Positions 1 to 5,125 of a stretch of DNA of 6,222 nucleotides are shown one piece after another (position 1 is the stretch's first letter; each line of letters opens with the position of its first letter). The DNA comes from Acidimicrobiaceae bacterium (GTDB lineage: Bacteria; Actinomycetota; Acidimicrobiia; Acidimicrobiales; Bog-793). Below the pieces are notes generated by a model, which saw nothing but the letters and a program-made list of their open reading frames with translations, ran no database searches and had not been told where the DNA came from. Both the position numbers and the translations under genes were made by a program. Location: the NCBI GenBank assembly GCA_025463965.1, contig JAODBN010000325.1, positions 1-6,222 on the forward strand, written 5' to 3'.

Positions 1-381
1 TCACGGTTCCGAAGCGGCCTCGTCCTCGACTGGGAGGTCGCCGGCTGGTGCGCGATCCTCATGTCTTTGCTGGCCGTCGGACTGCAGATCTACGAGCTGA
101 CGGCGCTCCCGTTCTTTCCGGGGAGCAGCGGCTACGCCTCGTGCTTCATCGGCTGGGCGGCGCTCAACATCACCCTCATCGTGATGTCGACGTACTGGCT
201 CGAGACCCTGCTTACTCGCTCGATTCGGCTGCGCCGGGCCATCGTCGAGGACGGGGGCACGACGGTCTCTGAGGTGCCCGCCGCTCGTCTGTTCCGGGCC
301 AACATGGACGGCTGCACCTACTTCTGGGGTTTCGCCGGGCTCGTGAGCACGCTGTTCTGGGTACTGTTCTACGTACTGTGA
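1..381 (+). CDS. Haem-copper (cytochrome c) oxidase subunit III family, C-terminal part, 5'-truncated
   Basis: The reading frame is open from the first base to TGA at 379-381, giving the last 126 residues; the start lies before the window. Three hydrophobic segments are visible, roughly residues 14-30, 42-64 and 105-126. The pattern 'GLQIYEL...FF.GSSGYAS.F...' followed by a membrane span and 'STYWLE' resembles the part of subunit III around the conserved E-Y/F...Y-G-S region. The end, 'YFWGFAGLVSTLFWVLFYV', resembles the family's final helix (usual form YWHF..VVW...). Subunit III supports the catalytic core of aa3/caa3 oxidases in the cytoplasmic membrane and carries no redox metal. The downstream CtaG-like gene and the nearby SCO and ctaB genes fit an oxidase locus. 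Similarity is moderate and the usual histidine of the last helix is not obvious, so a divergent or quinol-oxidase subunit III is possible. Confidence 0.72.
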   Translation, partial: SRFRSGLVLDWEVAGWCAILMSLLAVGLQIYELTALPFFPGSSGYASCFIGWAALNITLIVMSTYWLETLLTRSIRLRRAIVEDGGTTVSEVPAARLFRANMDGCTYFWGFAGLVSTLFWVLFYVL

Positions 382-447
382 TTTGCTCGGTGCCGGCGCC
401 GCCGGTCCGAGAGCGCGAGTGCTTGGCCGCCGAGCAAGGGGTGGGCA

Positions 448-570
448 GTGACAGTGTTGGGAACGGACATGTTCATCGGGCCCCAGGTCCTGACCTTCGC
501 CATCCCGATCGGGACCCTGGCCCTCGTCTGCCTGTGGGGATTCTTCCAGCGACGCTCGAACCCCCGCTGA
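448..570 (+). CDS. Small single-span membrane protein, 40 aa, possible oxidase accessory subunit
   Basis: GTG at 448 opens a 40-residue frame ending at TGA 568-570. The start is preceded by a purine-rich AAGGGG at 436-441 with 6 bases of spacing, a plausible ribosome binding site. An in-frame ATG at 469 (33 aa) is an alternative. The product has a short polar N-terminus, one hydrophobic segment at about residues 15-34 (ending LALVCLWGFF) and a basic C-terminus QRRSNPR, which predicts an outside-to-inside span by the positive-inside rule. It lies 66 bases after oxidase subunit III and just before the CtaG-like gene. Small one-helix subunits (subunit IV or CcoQ type) are common in bacterial haem-copper oxidases, so such a role is reasonable by position only; I recognise no family from the residues. 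The frame is the same as subunit III's and no stop intervenes from 382, but a separate start fits better than readthrough. Confidence 0.55.
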   Translation: MTVLGTDMFIGPQVLTFAIPIGTLALVCLWGFFQRRSNPR

Positions 571-580
571 ACCCCGGGGG
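561..580 (+). other. GC-rich hairpin enclosing a stop codon, just before the CtaG-like start
   Basis: CCCCCG at 561-566 pairs with CGGGGG at 575-580 across an 8-base loop that contains the TGA stop (568-570) of the small upstream gene. The 3' arm is the G-run that would be the nearest ribosome-binding candidate for a start at 584. The fold could therefore affect initiation of the next gene or mark the end of the small one. The pairing is seen directly; the role is inferred. There is no T-run, so it is not a classical intrinsic terminator. Confidence 0.3.
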
Positions 581-583
581 CAG

Positions 584-1393
584 GTGGGCCCCCCGGTGAG
601 CAGGACCGTCGAGCAGGACAGTTGGCATGAGGTGAGCAGTCCCCGCTGGAACCCCGACCGGGCCCGACTGGCGGCGGGAGTCGGGGCGGCGCTCGCCACC
701 GTCGTGGTGCTCGTTCCGCCGGTCGTGACCTCCGAAGGTCACCTCGGCTACCTGGAGGCCGTTCAGTTCGGCGTGCTCGCGCTCGTCGTTCCCCCGCTCG
801 TGGTTCTCGCCGCGCCCTTCCGTCGCTCGGCCGCGGCCGCCCGGCTCGCCGACTCCCGGCGTCGAAGGCTCGGCTTTTCGCGCGCCGTACCGTTCCTGCT
901 CGTCGAGCTGGCGGTCCTCGTGGCGTGGCGGATCCCGCCCTCGGTCGACGCCATCGCCGGCAACCGGCTGTTCTTGATCCTCGAGATTTTCAGCCTCGTT
1001 CCCGCTGGCGTCGCCTTGTGGCTCGAATGCCTCCCGAGCCCGCCGCTCGAGCCTCGCCTCGCAGCTGGGCCGTCTCGGGTCGCGCTGTGCGCGCTGACCA
1101 TGTGGACGGTGTGGATCCTCGCCTACGTCGTCGGCCTGTCGCACGGCTCGTGGTATCCCGCTTACAGCGCGCCCGATCGCCGAGGCATCGGCGTGGCGAC
1201 CGACCAGCAGATCACGACCGGGCTGTTGTGGTTCATCGCAGGCGTCGTCTTCGTCCCGGTGATCTTCTACGAGCTCGTCCACTGGTTGCAGAACGAGGAG
1301 CAGCCCGATGTCGAGATGCACCGGCTGCTCCGTGAGGAGCGCCGGTTGGGACCGCCGAGCAAGCCCCCCGGGGAGGACGCTCCTCCCGGCTGA
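584..1393 (+). CDS. CtaG-like (caa3-type oxidase assembly factor) multi-span membrane protein
   Basis: A 269-residue protein from GTG 584 to TGA 1391-1393. GTG 596 is an equally good start, with GGTGGG 7 bases upstream. About six membrane spans can be drawn at residues 28-48, 57-78, 101-115, 127-147, 167-186 and 210-232. The arrangement resembles the caa3 CtaG family (cytochrome c oxidase assembly, copper insertion): a 'VVPPLVVLAAP' stretch (69-78), 'AWRIPPSV' (114-121) where the family usually has W-H-x-P, and near the end 'DQQITTGLLWFIAG' (207-220), matching the family's D-Q-x-x-x-G-x-x-x-W motif. Length fits. The histidines expected in the M-x-Q-H, W-H-x-P and L-x-H/E-H segments are missing here (E-A-V-Q, W-R-I-P and L-I-L-E instead), so metal binding may be lost or altered. 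It follows subunit III and the 40-aa gene, probably in one transcript. Assignment to the family is by motif memory, not a search. Confidence 0.62.
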   Translation: MGPPVSRTVEQDSWHEVSSPRWNPDRARLAAGVGAALATVVVLVPPVVTSEGHLGYLEAVQFGVLALVVPPLVVLAAPFRRSAAAARLADSRRRRLGFSRAVPFLLVELAVLVAWRIPPSVDAIAGNRLFLILEIFSLVPAGVALWLECLPSPPLEPRLAAGPSRVALCALTMWTVWILAYVVGLSHGSWYPAYSAPDRRGIGVATDQQITTGLLWFIAGVVFVPVIFYELVHWLQNEEQPDVEMHRLLREERRLGPPSKPPGEDAPPG

Positions 1394-1404
1394 AGCCGGA
1401 GGAG
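1380..1404. terminator. Candidate bidirectional terminator hairpin between convergent genes
   Basis: CTCCTCCCGGC (1380-1390) pairs with GCCGGAGGAG (1395-1404): ten base pairs, one bulged C at 1385 and a TGAA loop that includes the stop codon of the CtaG-like gene. It fills most of the 21-base gap before the minus-strand gene ending at 1415. A competing 7-bp hairpin, GGGAGGA/TCCTCCC (1371-1377 with 1381-1387), overlaps it. No T-run follows on either strand, so termination would be by a GC-rich, U-poor hairpin as often proposed in Actinobacteria. The structure is seen; the function is inferred. Confidence 0.5.
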
Positions 1405-1414
1405 CTTGGCTCGC

Positions 1415-2119
1415 CTAGGAGGGCGGCGCCGGGAGGCGGGGGAGCGCCGGGTTCGGCAGGTGAGCTTTCAGGACGACGTTCGCCGCCGCCAGCTCCGAGT
1501 TGGCCTTGCCCCGGTCCTCGGCGGCGAGTCGCTCCGCGGTGGCGAGGTCCGCCTTTGCCTTGGCGTTGTTCGGCGAGGAGATGAGGGTCTGGATGGACTC
1601 GATGGCCGCCAGGGCGTCGGAGCTCGCCCAGGTGGTCGCCGTGGTGACGATCGCCCCGATGTCGCGCCCGGCCGCTGAGCCGGGAACCTCGATGTTGGAG
1701 AGGTCGAAGATCGCGTTGTCGGTGAACGAGCACGCCGACTGGTCGTCACGAAGCAGGCCCGGGATGCGGGCCCGGTTCCCTGCGGTCAACGACGGCTTGG
1801 ACTCGTCCGCATAGAGCTGGAAGGCCTCTTGCACTGCGAAGGTGCACGGGGAGATGTCGGTGTCGATCTCGCTCAGCACGGTGCGCTCGTTGGCGATCTC
1901 GGTGGTCCGCGCAGTGTGTTGGGGAAGGTCGGTGATGATCGTGATCGCCAGCACGACCGCGACCGCGCCGCCGAGGAGGATCCCGCGTCGGCGGTACCAC
2001 GGGGGCTTCGGGGCGGCCTCGCCCTCCCCGGGTGGCCCTCCGGTGCCGGCGGGATCACCGGCGGCGAGGATGGGCGAGCCGCTCGGCTGGGGCCCGGTCG
2101 TGCTGGCAGGAACGGTCAC
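1415..2119 (-). CDS. Unrecognised membrane-anchored secreted protein, translationally coupled to SCO
   Basis: A 234-residue protein read on the minus strand from GTG 2119-2117 to TAG 1417-1415. The start is chosen because the GTG overlaps the stop of the SCO gene (GTGA, 2119-2116) and has GGAG about 7 bases upstream; a longer open frame continues upstream but would run inside the SCO gene. Residues 1-42 are Pro/Gly/Ser-rich and presumably cytoplasmic, WYRRR (41-45) precedes a single span at about 47-64, and the remaining 170 residues should lie outside. The outer part contains two cysteines (C92 in 'SPCTF' and C130 in 'SACSF'), which could form a disulfide, a helical Ala/Lys/Glu/Asp-rich stretch at about 165-218, and a Pro-rich end. 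I recognise no family and see no catalytic motif. The coupling to SCO implies a stoichiometric or assembly partner in copper delivery or oxidase maturation, but that is inference from position. Confidence 0.75.
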   Translation of the reverse strand: MTVPASTTGPQPSGSPILAAGDPAGTGGPPGEGEAAPKPPWYRRRGILLGGAVAVVLAITIITDLPQHTARTTEIANERTVLSEIDTDISPCTFAVQEAFQLYADESKPSLTAGNRARIPGLLRDDQSACSFTDNAIFDLSNIEVPGSAAGRDIGAIVTTATTWASSDALAAIESIQTLISSPNNAKAKADLATAERLAAEDRGKANSELAAANVVLKAHLPNPALPRLPAPPS

Positions 2120-2973
2120 TTGGAGCTCCCGGTGAGTGAGGCCGCATACGCGGCGATGCCAGCGGCCCAGCGGGCCTGGGTGGCGGGGGGAAGGACGTAG
2201 GCGCGTTGCGAGGTCTCGTCCGCGAACGGGGTCACCCGGTAACGACCGGTCCCGTCGGGGGCGAGGAAGTAGAGCAGGTCGTTGTGGGCGACCTGGCCGT
2301 TGCTCGCCGCCTCGATCGAGATCCCGTAGGCCTTCCACACCCGGTCGAGCTGGCTGAGCGAGCCGGTGAGGAACTCCCAGTTGGACAGCGAGGAGAGCCC
2401 TGACCGGCCGACCGCCTTGTGGTCGGAGGCCAGCGACGTGGTGAGCGGATCGGTGTTCACGGTGACGAACTCGACCCGGGCCGCCCTGGCACCGAGCGCG
2501 CTGTCGGCGCGGGCGAGCTCGTGTCCGAGGACCGGGCAGATGTCGTTGCAGGCCGAGTCGAAGAAGGAGAGCACGACGACGCGGCCGCGCTCGCCGGCGA
2601 GCCAGACGCGCTGGCCGGCCTGGTCGACGAGCGCGAACCTCGGCGCCTTCGACGGAGCCAGCGCCTGGGTGCCCATGTACGCGGCGAGCGCCTTGCCGCC
2701 GGGGGGAGCGGTGATCTTCGGCAGCGCCCGGAACGCGCTCGGTGGGACCCCGCCGGAGGCGACTCGCGTGGCGGTCGTGCCGTGCGTCGGGCCGGCGCCT
2801 CGCGGGTTCAGCCCGACGGCGGAGAAGAGCCGCTCGCCAAGGGTTCCGCCGAGCGCCAGGGCGAGGAGCACCGCCCCTCCGATCACCAGCGTGCGGCGAG
2901 AGACCTTGGGCGGACCGGCGGCGAACGCGGCGCTCCGCTCGGCCCCCGACAACGGCGCCTGAGCCTCACCCAC
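2116..2973 (-). CDS. SCO1/SenC/PrrC family copper chaperone, membrane-anchored
   Basis: A 285-residue protein read from GTG 2973-2971 to TGA 2118-2116. One N-terminal span (about 28-45) is preceded by 'SRRTLV', a twin-arginine-like sequence, so the thioredoxin-fold domain (about 105-280) faces outside. The SCO signature is clear: 'FFDSACNDICPVL' gives C142-x3-C146, and 'VAHNDLLYFLAPDG' gives the third copper ligand, H230. 'VEFVTVNTDP' (167-176) matches the family's F-(I/V)-(S/T)-V-(N/D)-P strand. SCO proteins deliver copper to, or reduce, the CuA site of cytochrome c oxidase subunit II. The start is chosen for the TACTCT box 7 bases upstream and the absence of a ribosome binding site; the frame remains open upstream but would overlap the ctaB start. 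The unknown gene ending at 1415 follows with a 4-base overlap. Domain call confident; exact start less so. Confidence 0.88.
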   Translation of the reverse strand: MGEAQAPLSGAERSAAFAAGPPKVSRRTLVIGGAVLLALALGGTLGERLFSAVGLNPRGAGPTHGTTATRVASGGVPPSAFRALPKITAPPGGKALAAYMGTQALAPSKAPRFALVDQAGQRVWLAGERGRVVVLSFFDSACNDICPVLGHELARADSALGARAARVEFVTVNTDPLTTSLASDHKAVGRSGLSSLSNWEFLTGSLSQLDRVWKAYGISIEAASNGQVAHNDLLYFLAPDGTGRYRVTPFADETSQRAYVLPPATQARWAAGIAAYAASLTGSSK

Positions 2974-2980
2974 CCGGCAG

Positions 2981-2986
2981 AGAGTA
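2981..2986 (-). promoter_or_regulatory. Putative -10 box for a leaderless SCO transcript
   Basis: On the minus strand TACTCT (2986-2981) fits the actinobacterial TANNNT -10 consensus and is followed by 7 bases before the GTG at 2973. No purine-rich ribosome binding site lies between them, so transcription would begin at or very near the start codon. No good -35 match is seen. The motif is seen; its use is inferred. Confidence 0.45.
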
Positions 2987-3019
2987 CCTGGTCGGGCGGC
3001 CGAAGGCAGAGCCTGTGGT

Positions 3020-3057
3020 CCGGCAATTGCCTGCTCGAATCTTTGATCAAGTGCCGG
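3020..3057. promoter_or_regulatory. Palindrome cluster in the divergent SCO/ctaB promoter, candidate operator
   Basis: The segment holds a perfect 10-bp palindrome GGCAATTGCC (3022-3031) and a perfect 8-bp palindrome TTGATCAA (3043-3050), with centres exactly 20 bases apart. Around both, CCGGCA (3020-3025) is repeated inverted as TGCCGG (3052-3057). The segment is noticeably more AT-rich than its surroundings. Position and symmetry suit a regulator binding two successive turns on one DNA face, but no regulator gene is visible here and no known operator is recognised. Confidence 0.35.
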
Positions 3058-3072
3058 TCGGAGCACTAGCGT
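3043..3072 (+). promoter_or_regulatory. Putative promoter of ctaB, leaderless type
   Basis: TTGATC (3043-3048) can serve as a -35 and TAGCGT (3067-3072, TANNNT type) as a -10, with an 18-base spacer. The -10 ends 8 bases before the GTG at 3081 and no ribosome binding site is present, suggesting a leaderless mRNA. The -35 coincides with the TTGATCAA palindrome, so a factor bound there would block the polymerase. Confidence 0.45.
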
Positions 3073-3080
3073 AGTTAGCA

Positions 3081-3989
3081 GTGGCAACTTCCCCGGTGGC
3101 CCTCAGCGCGCTTCAGACGCGAGGAGCCAAGGTCCGCAGCTACGTGGCGCTCACCAAGCCGCGGATCATCGAGCTGCTCTTGATCACCACCATTCCGACG
3201 ATGTTCGTGGCCCGTCGAGGTGTGCCTTCGCTGTGGCTGATGATCGCCACCTTGGCGGGCGGGACGTTCGCGGCCGGCGGGGCCAACGCCATGAACATGG
3301 TGGTCGACCGGGACATCGACAAGGTGATGCACCGGACCCGGCGACGCCCGCTCGTCACCGGGGAGATGACGCCCCGTGCGGCGCTCGTGTTCGCCATCTC
3401 CCTCGAGGTCGCGGCCTTCGTGGAGCTCTGGCTGGCGGTCAACCTGCTCTCTGCGTGCCTTGCCGTCTCGGCGACGCTGTTCTACGTCTTCGTCTACACG
3501 CTGTGGCTGAAGCGCAACTACACGAGCAACATCGTGATCGGCGGGGCCGCAGGCGCCGTGCCGGTGCTCGTGGGCTGGGCAGCCGTCACCGACTCGCTCG
3601 CCTGGGCGCCGATCGTGCTGTTCGCCGTGATCTTCGTGTGGACGCCCCCGCACTTTTGGGCGCTCGCCATTCGCTACCGCGAGGACTACGCAGCGGCCGA
3701 GGTGCCGATGCTGCCCGTCGTGGCCACCTTCGCCCGCACGGCCCGCCAGATCCTCTGGTACACGGTGCTGCTGGTCGCCCTGACGGTCGTGTTCGACGTC
3801 GTCGGACACATGGGGGTGGCCTATCTCGTCGCCGCCCTCGCGCTCGGCGCTGTCTTTCTCCTCTTCGCCGGCAAGCTCCGACAAGAGCTGACCGAGCGCT
3901 CCGCGATGCGCCTGTTCCATTACTCGATCACGTACTTGACGCTCCTTTTCGTGGCGATGGCCGTGGACGTCGTCGTGCGCCACCCGTGA
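3081..3989 (+). CDS. ctaB: Protoheme IX farnesyltransferase (haem o synthase)
   Basis: This membrane prenyltransferase transfers the farnesyl group of farnesyl diphosphate to the vinyl group of haem b, making haem o, the precursor of haem a for aa3-type oxidases. The 302-residue length is normal for the family. The UbiA-superfamily signature is clear: 'NMVVDRDIDKVMHRTRRRPL' (72-91) carries N72, D76 and D80, the Mg-diphosphate site. 'YTLWLKRNYTSNIVIGGAAG' (139-158), 'WTPPHFWALAI' (187-197) and 'EDYAAAEVPMLPVV' (201-214) are typical CtaB/CyoE segments. About eight to nine hydrophobic spans are present. The GTG at 3081 is chosen because the N-terminus has normal length and the TAGCGT box lies 8 bases upstream. 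Divergent from SCO and overlapping the next gene by 4 bases (GTGA). No ctaA (haem a synthase) is in the window, so haem a formation cannot be judged from it. Confidence 0.95.
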   Translation: MATSPVALSALQTRGAKVRSYVALTKPRIIELLLITTIPTMFVARRGVPSLWLMIATLAGGTFAAGGANAMNMVVDRDIDKVMHRTRRRPLVTGEMTPRAALVFAISLEVAAFVELWLAVNLLSACLAVSATLFYVFVYTLWLKRNYTSNIVIGGAAGAVPVLVGWAAVTDSLAWAPIVLFAVIFVWTPPHFWALAIRYREDYAAAEVPMLPVVATFARTARQILWYTVLLVALTVVFDVVGHMGVAYLVAALALGAVFLLFAGKLRQELTERSAMRLFHYSITYLTLLFVAMAVDVVVRHP

Positions 3990-4600
3990 GCCGGACAAAG
4001 GCCGAGATCCTCACGAGCACGGAGGCGACCCCCGAGCAATCAGGCGCCGAGGCTCCTGGCCCCCCGGTGAAACGCCTCCGCCGGCGCATGGTCGTCTCGC
4101 TGGTCGTGCTGGCTGTCCTCGTGGCCGGCATCGTCGGCGTCGACCTCACCTCGAAGACCGGGGCGCCCCCGCTGGCCAAGGCCCCCCACTTCTCGCTTCC
4201 GCGCCTCGGAGGCGGAGCGGGCATCGCCTACCCCTCGGCAGGGCTGACCGGACACCCGGTCGTACTCGTGATGTTCGCCTCCTGGTGCACGCCGTGCCAG
4301 GCAGAGCTGCCGCGGGTGGCCAAGTTGTCGGCTCAGCTGCAGGCGAACAGCCCGAGTTTGCGGGTCGTCGGGATCGACGGCAACGACGCGTCGGGTGCGG
4401 GCATGGCCTTCGCCCGCAAGGCCGGCTTCACCGACCCGGTCGCCTCCGACCAGAACGAGGCCGTGGCGAGCGACCTCGGCCTGCGGGGCCTGCCCGACAC
4501 GGTCTTCATCAACGCGTCCGGCAAGGTCGCCCGGGTCGTCCAGGGAGTGGTGAGCAACGCCCAGCTGCGCCACTGGGCCAAGGTCATCCAGACCAGCTGA
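3986..4600 (+). CDS. Membrane-anchored TlpA/ResA-like thiol-disulfide oxidoreductase
   Basis: A 204-residue protein from GTG 3986, which overlaps the ctaB stop (GTGA), to TGA 4598-4600. Residues 1-35 are polar and end in the basic KRLRRR, one span follows (about 35-53), and then comes a thioredoxin fold facing outside. Key features are 'VLVMFASWCTPCQAELP' (93-109) with the W-C-x-x-C active site (C101, C104), 'VVGIDGND' (127-134) and the cis-proline in 'GLPDTVFI' (168-175), typical of TlpA/ResA/CcmG proteins. Such proteins reduce disulfides in cytochrome c apoproteins or in SCO and CuA sites. Coupling to ctaB and the nearby SCO gene favour a role in oxidase maturation. In-frame GTG 4067 and ATG 4088 are alternative starts that keep the span. 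Family sure; exact partner unknown. Confidence 0.88.
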   Translation: MSRTKAEILTSTEATPEQSGAEAPGPPVKRLRRRMVVSLVVLAVLVAGIVGVDLTSKTGAPPLAKAPHFSLPRLGGGAGIAYPSAGLTGHPVVLVMFASWCTPCQAELPRVAKLSAQLQANSPSLRVVGIDGNDASGAGMAFARKAGFTDPVASDQNEAVASDLGLRGLPDTVFINASGKVARVVQGVVSNAQLRHWAKVIQTS

Positions 4601-4638
4601 GAGAGCCAGACGGAGGATTGCCCGGCATCGGGCGGGGG

Positions 4639-4644
4639 TACGGT
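4639..4644 (+). promoter_or_regulatory. Putative -10 box upstream of the repeat-tailed small membrane protein
   Basis: TACGGT, within GGTACGGT (4637-4644), fits TANNNT and is repeated exactly before rpe (5112-5119). Transcription from it would give a leader of about 55 bases with a ribosome binding site. The spacing to the nearest -35-like TTGCCC (4618-4623) is only 15 bases, so support is weak. Confidence 0.25.
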
Positions 4645-4669
4645 CGGCCTCATCGGGACCTCGCCGCGA

Positions 4670-4681
4670 GTCCGCGCGGAC
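4670..4681. repeat. Perfect 12-bp palindrome in the leader of the small membrane protein gene
   Basis: GTCCGCGCGGAC reads the same on both strands and sits 25 bases before the ATG at 4707, between the putative -10 box and the ribosome binding site. It could be an operator or chance in GC-rich DNA. Confidence 0.3.
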
Positions 4682-4706
4682 CAGGTGCCGGTGGAAGGAG
4701 GCCAAG

Positions 4707-5036
4707 ATGGGCAGTGTCGCCTGGCTATGGATCCCGCTCGTCGTGATCATCGTCTTGGTGATCGTCGGGGGGCTGGTGCTCGCGTCGTCGGTTGAGCGGA
4801 AGAAGCTACACGCCGACCGCTCCCCGCTCTCGGAGGGGTCAGGGGTGCCCATCGGTGAGATCGCCCCGCCGCCGGCGACACCCCGCCGCCCCGGGGGTTT
4901 TCCTGAAGCCAGCCCCCGGTCGGCCACCGCAGAGTCGCCCTCCGCCGAGTCGTCCACCGCCCAGTCGTCCAGCTCGCAGTCGTCCACCGCCCAGTCGTCC
5001 ACCGCCCAGTCGTCCAGCTCCCAGCGGCTGTCCTGA
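4707..5036 (+). CDS. Small membrane protein with Ser/Thr/Gln repeat tail, function unknown
   Basis: A 109-residue protein beginning at ATG 4707 behind a near-ideal ribosome binding site, AAGGAGG (4695-4701, 5-base spacing), the strongest in the window. A Leu/Ile/Val-rich span covers residues 5-26, followed by a basic patch (ERKKLHADR, 30-38), a Pro-rich linker (50-70), and a tail from about 79 onward made of five-residue units S-S-(T/S)-(A/S)-Q. The basic residues just after the span predict that the tail is cytoplasmic. I recognise no family. The tail is low-complexity and probably disordered; its length may vary between strains because it is encoded by a 15-bp tandem repeat. The gene stands alone, with 106 bases before it and 89 after. 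A translated product is well supported; its function is not. Confidence 0.7.
   Translation: MGSVAWLWIPLVVIIVLVIVGGLVLASSVERKKLHADRSPLSEGSGVPIGEIAPPPATPRRPGGFPEASPRSATAESPSAESSTAQSSSSQSSTAQSSTAQSSSSQRLS
4935..5024 (+). repeat. 15-bp tandem repeat, six units, within a coding region
   Basis: Units start at 4935 (diverged), 4950, 4965, 4980, 4995 and 5010. Three units (4950, 4980 and 4995) are identical TCGTCCACCGCCCAG; 4965 and 5010 are variants with TCGTCCAGCTC at the start, differing from each other at one base. The period is a multiple of three, so gain or loss of units keeps the frame and changes the Ser/Thr/Gln tail by five residues. Confidence 0.9.
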
Positions 5037-5113
5037 TCCGGCCCGCGACCCGCTGGCGCGGTGTCGACTGCCTGTCCTTCGGGCATCGAAGTGGCCGCCG
5101 CGCCGTTGAGCGG

Positions 5114-5119
5114 TACGGT
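5114..5119 (+). promoter_or_regulatory. Putative -10 box for a leaderless rpe transcript
   Basis: TACGGT (in GGTACGGT, 5112-5119) ends 6 bases before the GTG at 5126, with no ribosome binding site between. This is the same arrangement as at ctaB and SCO. No convincing -35 is visible. Confidence 0.4.
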
Positions 5120-5125
5120 GGGATC

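Noticed and set aside
361..379. Direct repeat GTACTGT at 361-367 and 373-379
   Set aside because: It falls in codons for the repeated Val-Leu of the last helix of subunit III and is best explained by coding sequence.
379..570. Readthrough of the subunit III TGA into the same-frame downstream region
   Set aside because: Subunit III ends naturally after its last helix, the intervening 22 codons are Arg/Ser-rich, and a separate GTG with a ribosome binding site exists at 448.
473..1321. Minus-strand open frame opposite the CtaG-like gene
   Set aside because: Low-complexity Arg/Gly/Glu-rich antisense translation; the plus strand gives a coherent six-span membrane protein.
2974..3087. Longer N-terminus for the SCO protein starting at a TTG near 3087
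   Set aside because: It would overlap the ctaB start and both promoters, and the added residues do not resemble a signal or anchor; the span already follows GTG 2973.
3233..3985. Frame +2 open region upstream of the TlpA-like protein, as a long N-terminal extension
   Set aside because: It lies wholly inside ctaB in another frame and encodes Arg-rich nonsense; the GTGA overlap gives a natural start at 3986.
4620..4633. Terminator after the TlpA-like gene (GCCCG/CGGGC hairpin)
   Set aside because: Only five base pairs, no T-run, and such small GC hairpins are expected often by chance here; too weak to list as a feature.
4935..5024. CRISPR-like array
   Set aside because: Units are contiguous 15-mers without spacers and keep the reading frame, so this is a coding tandem repeat.
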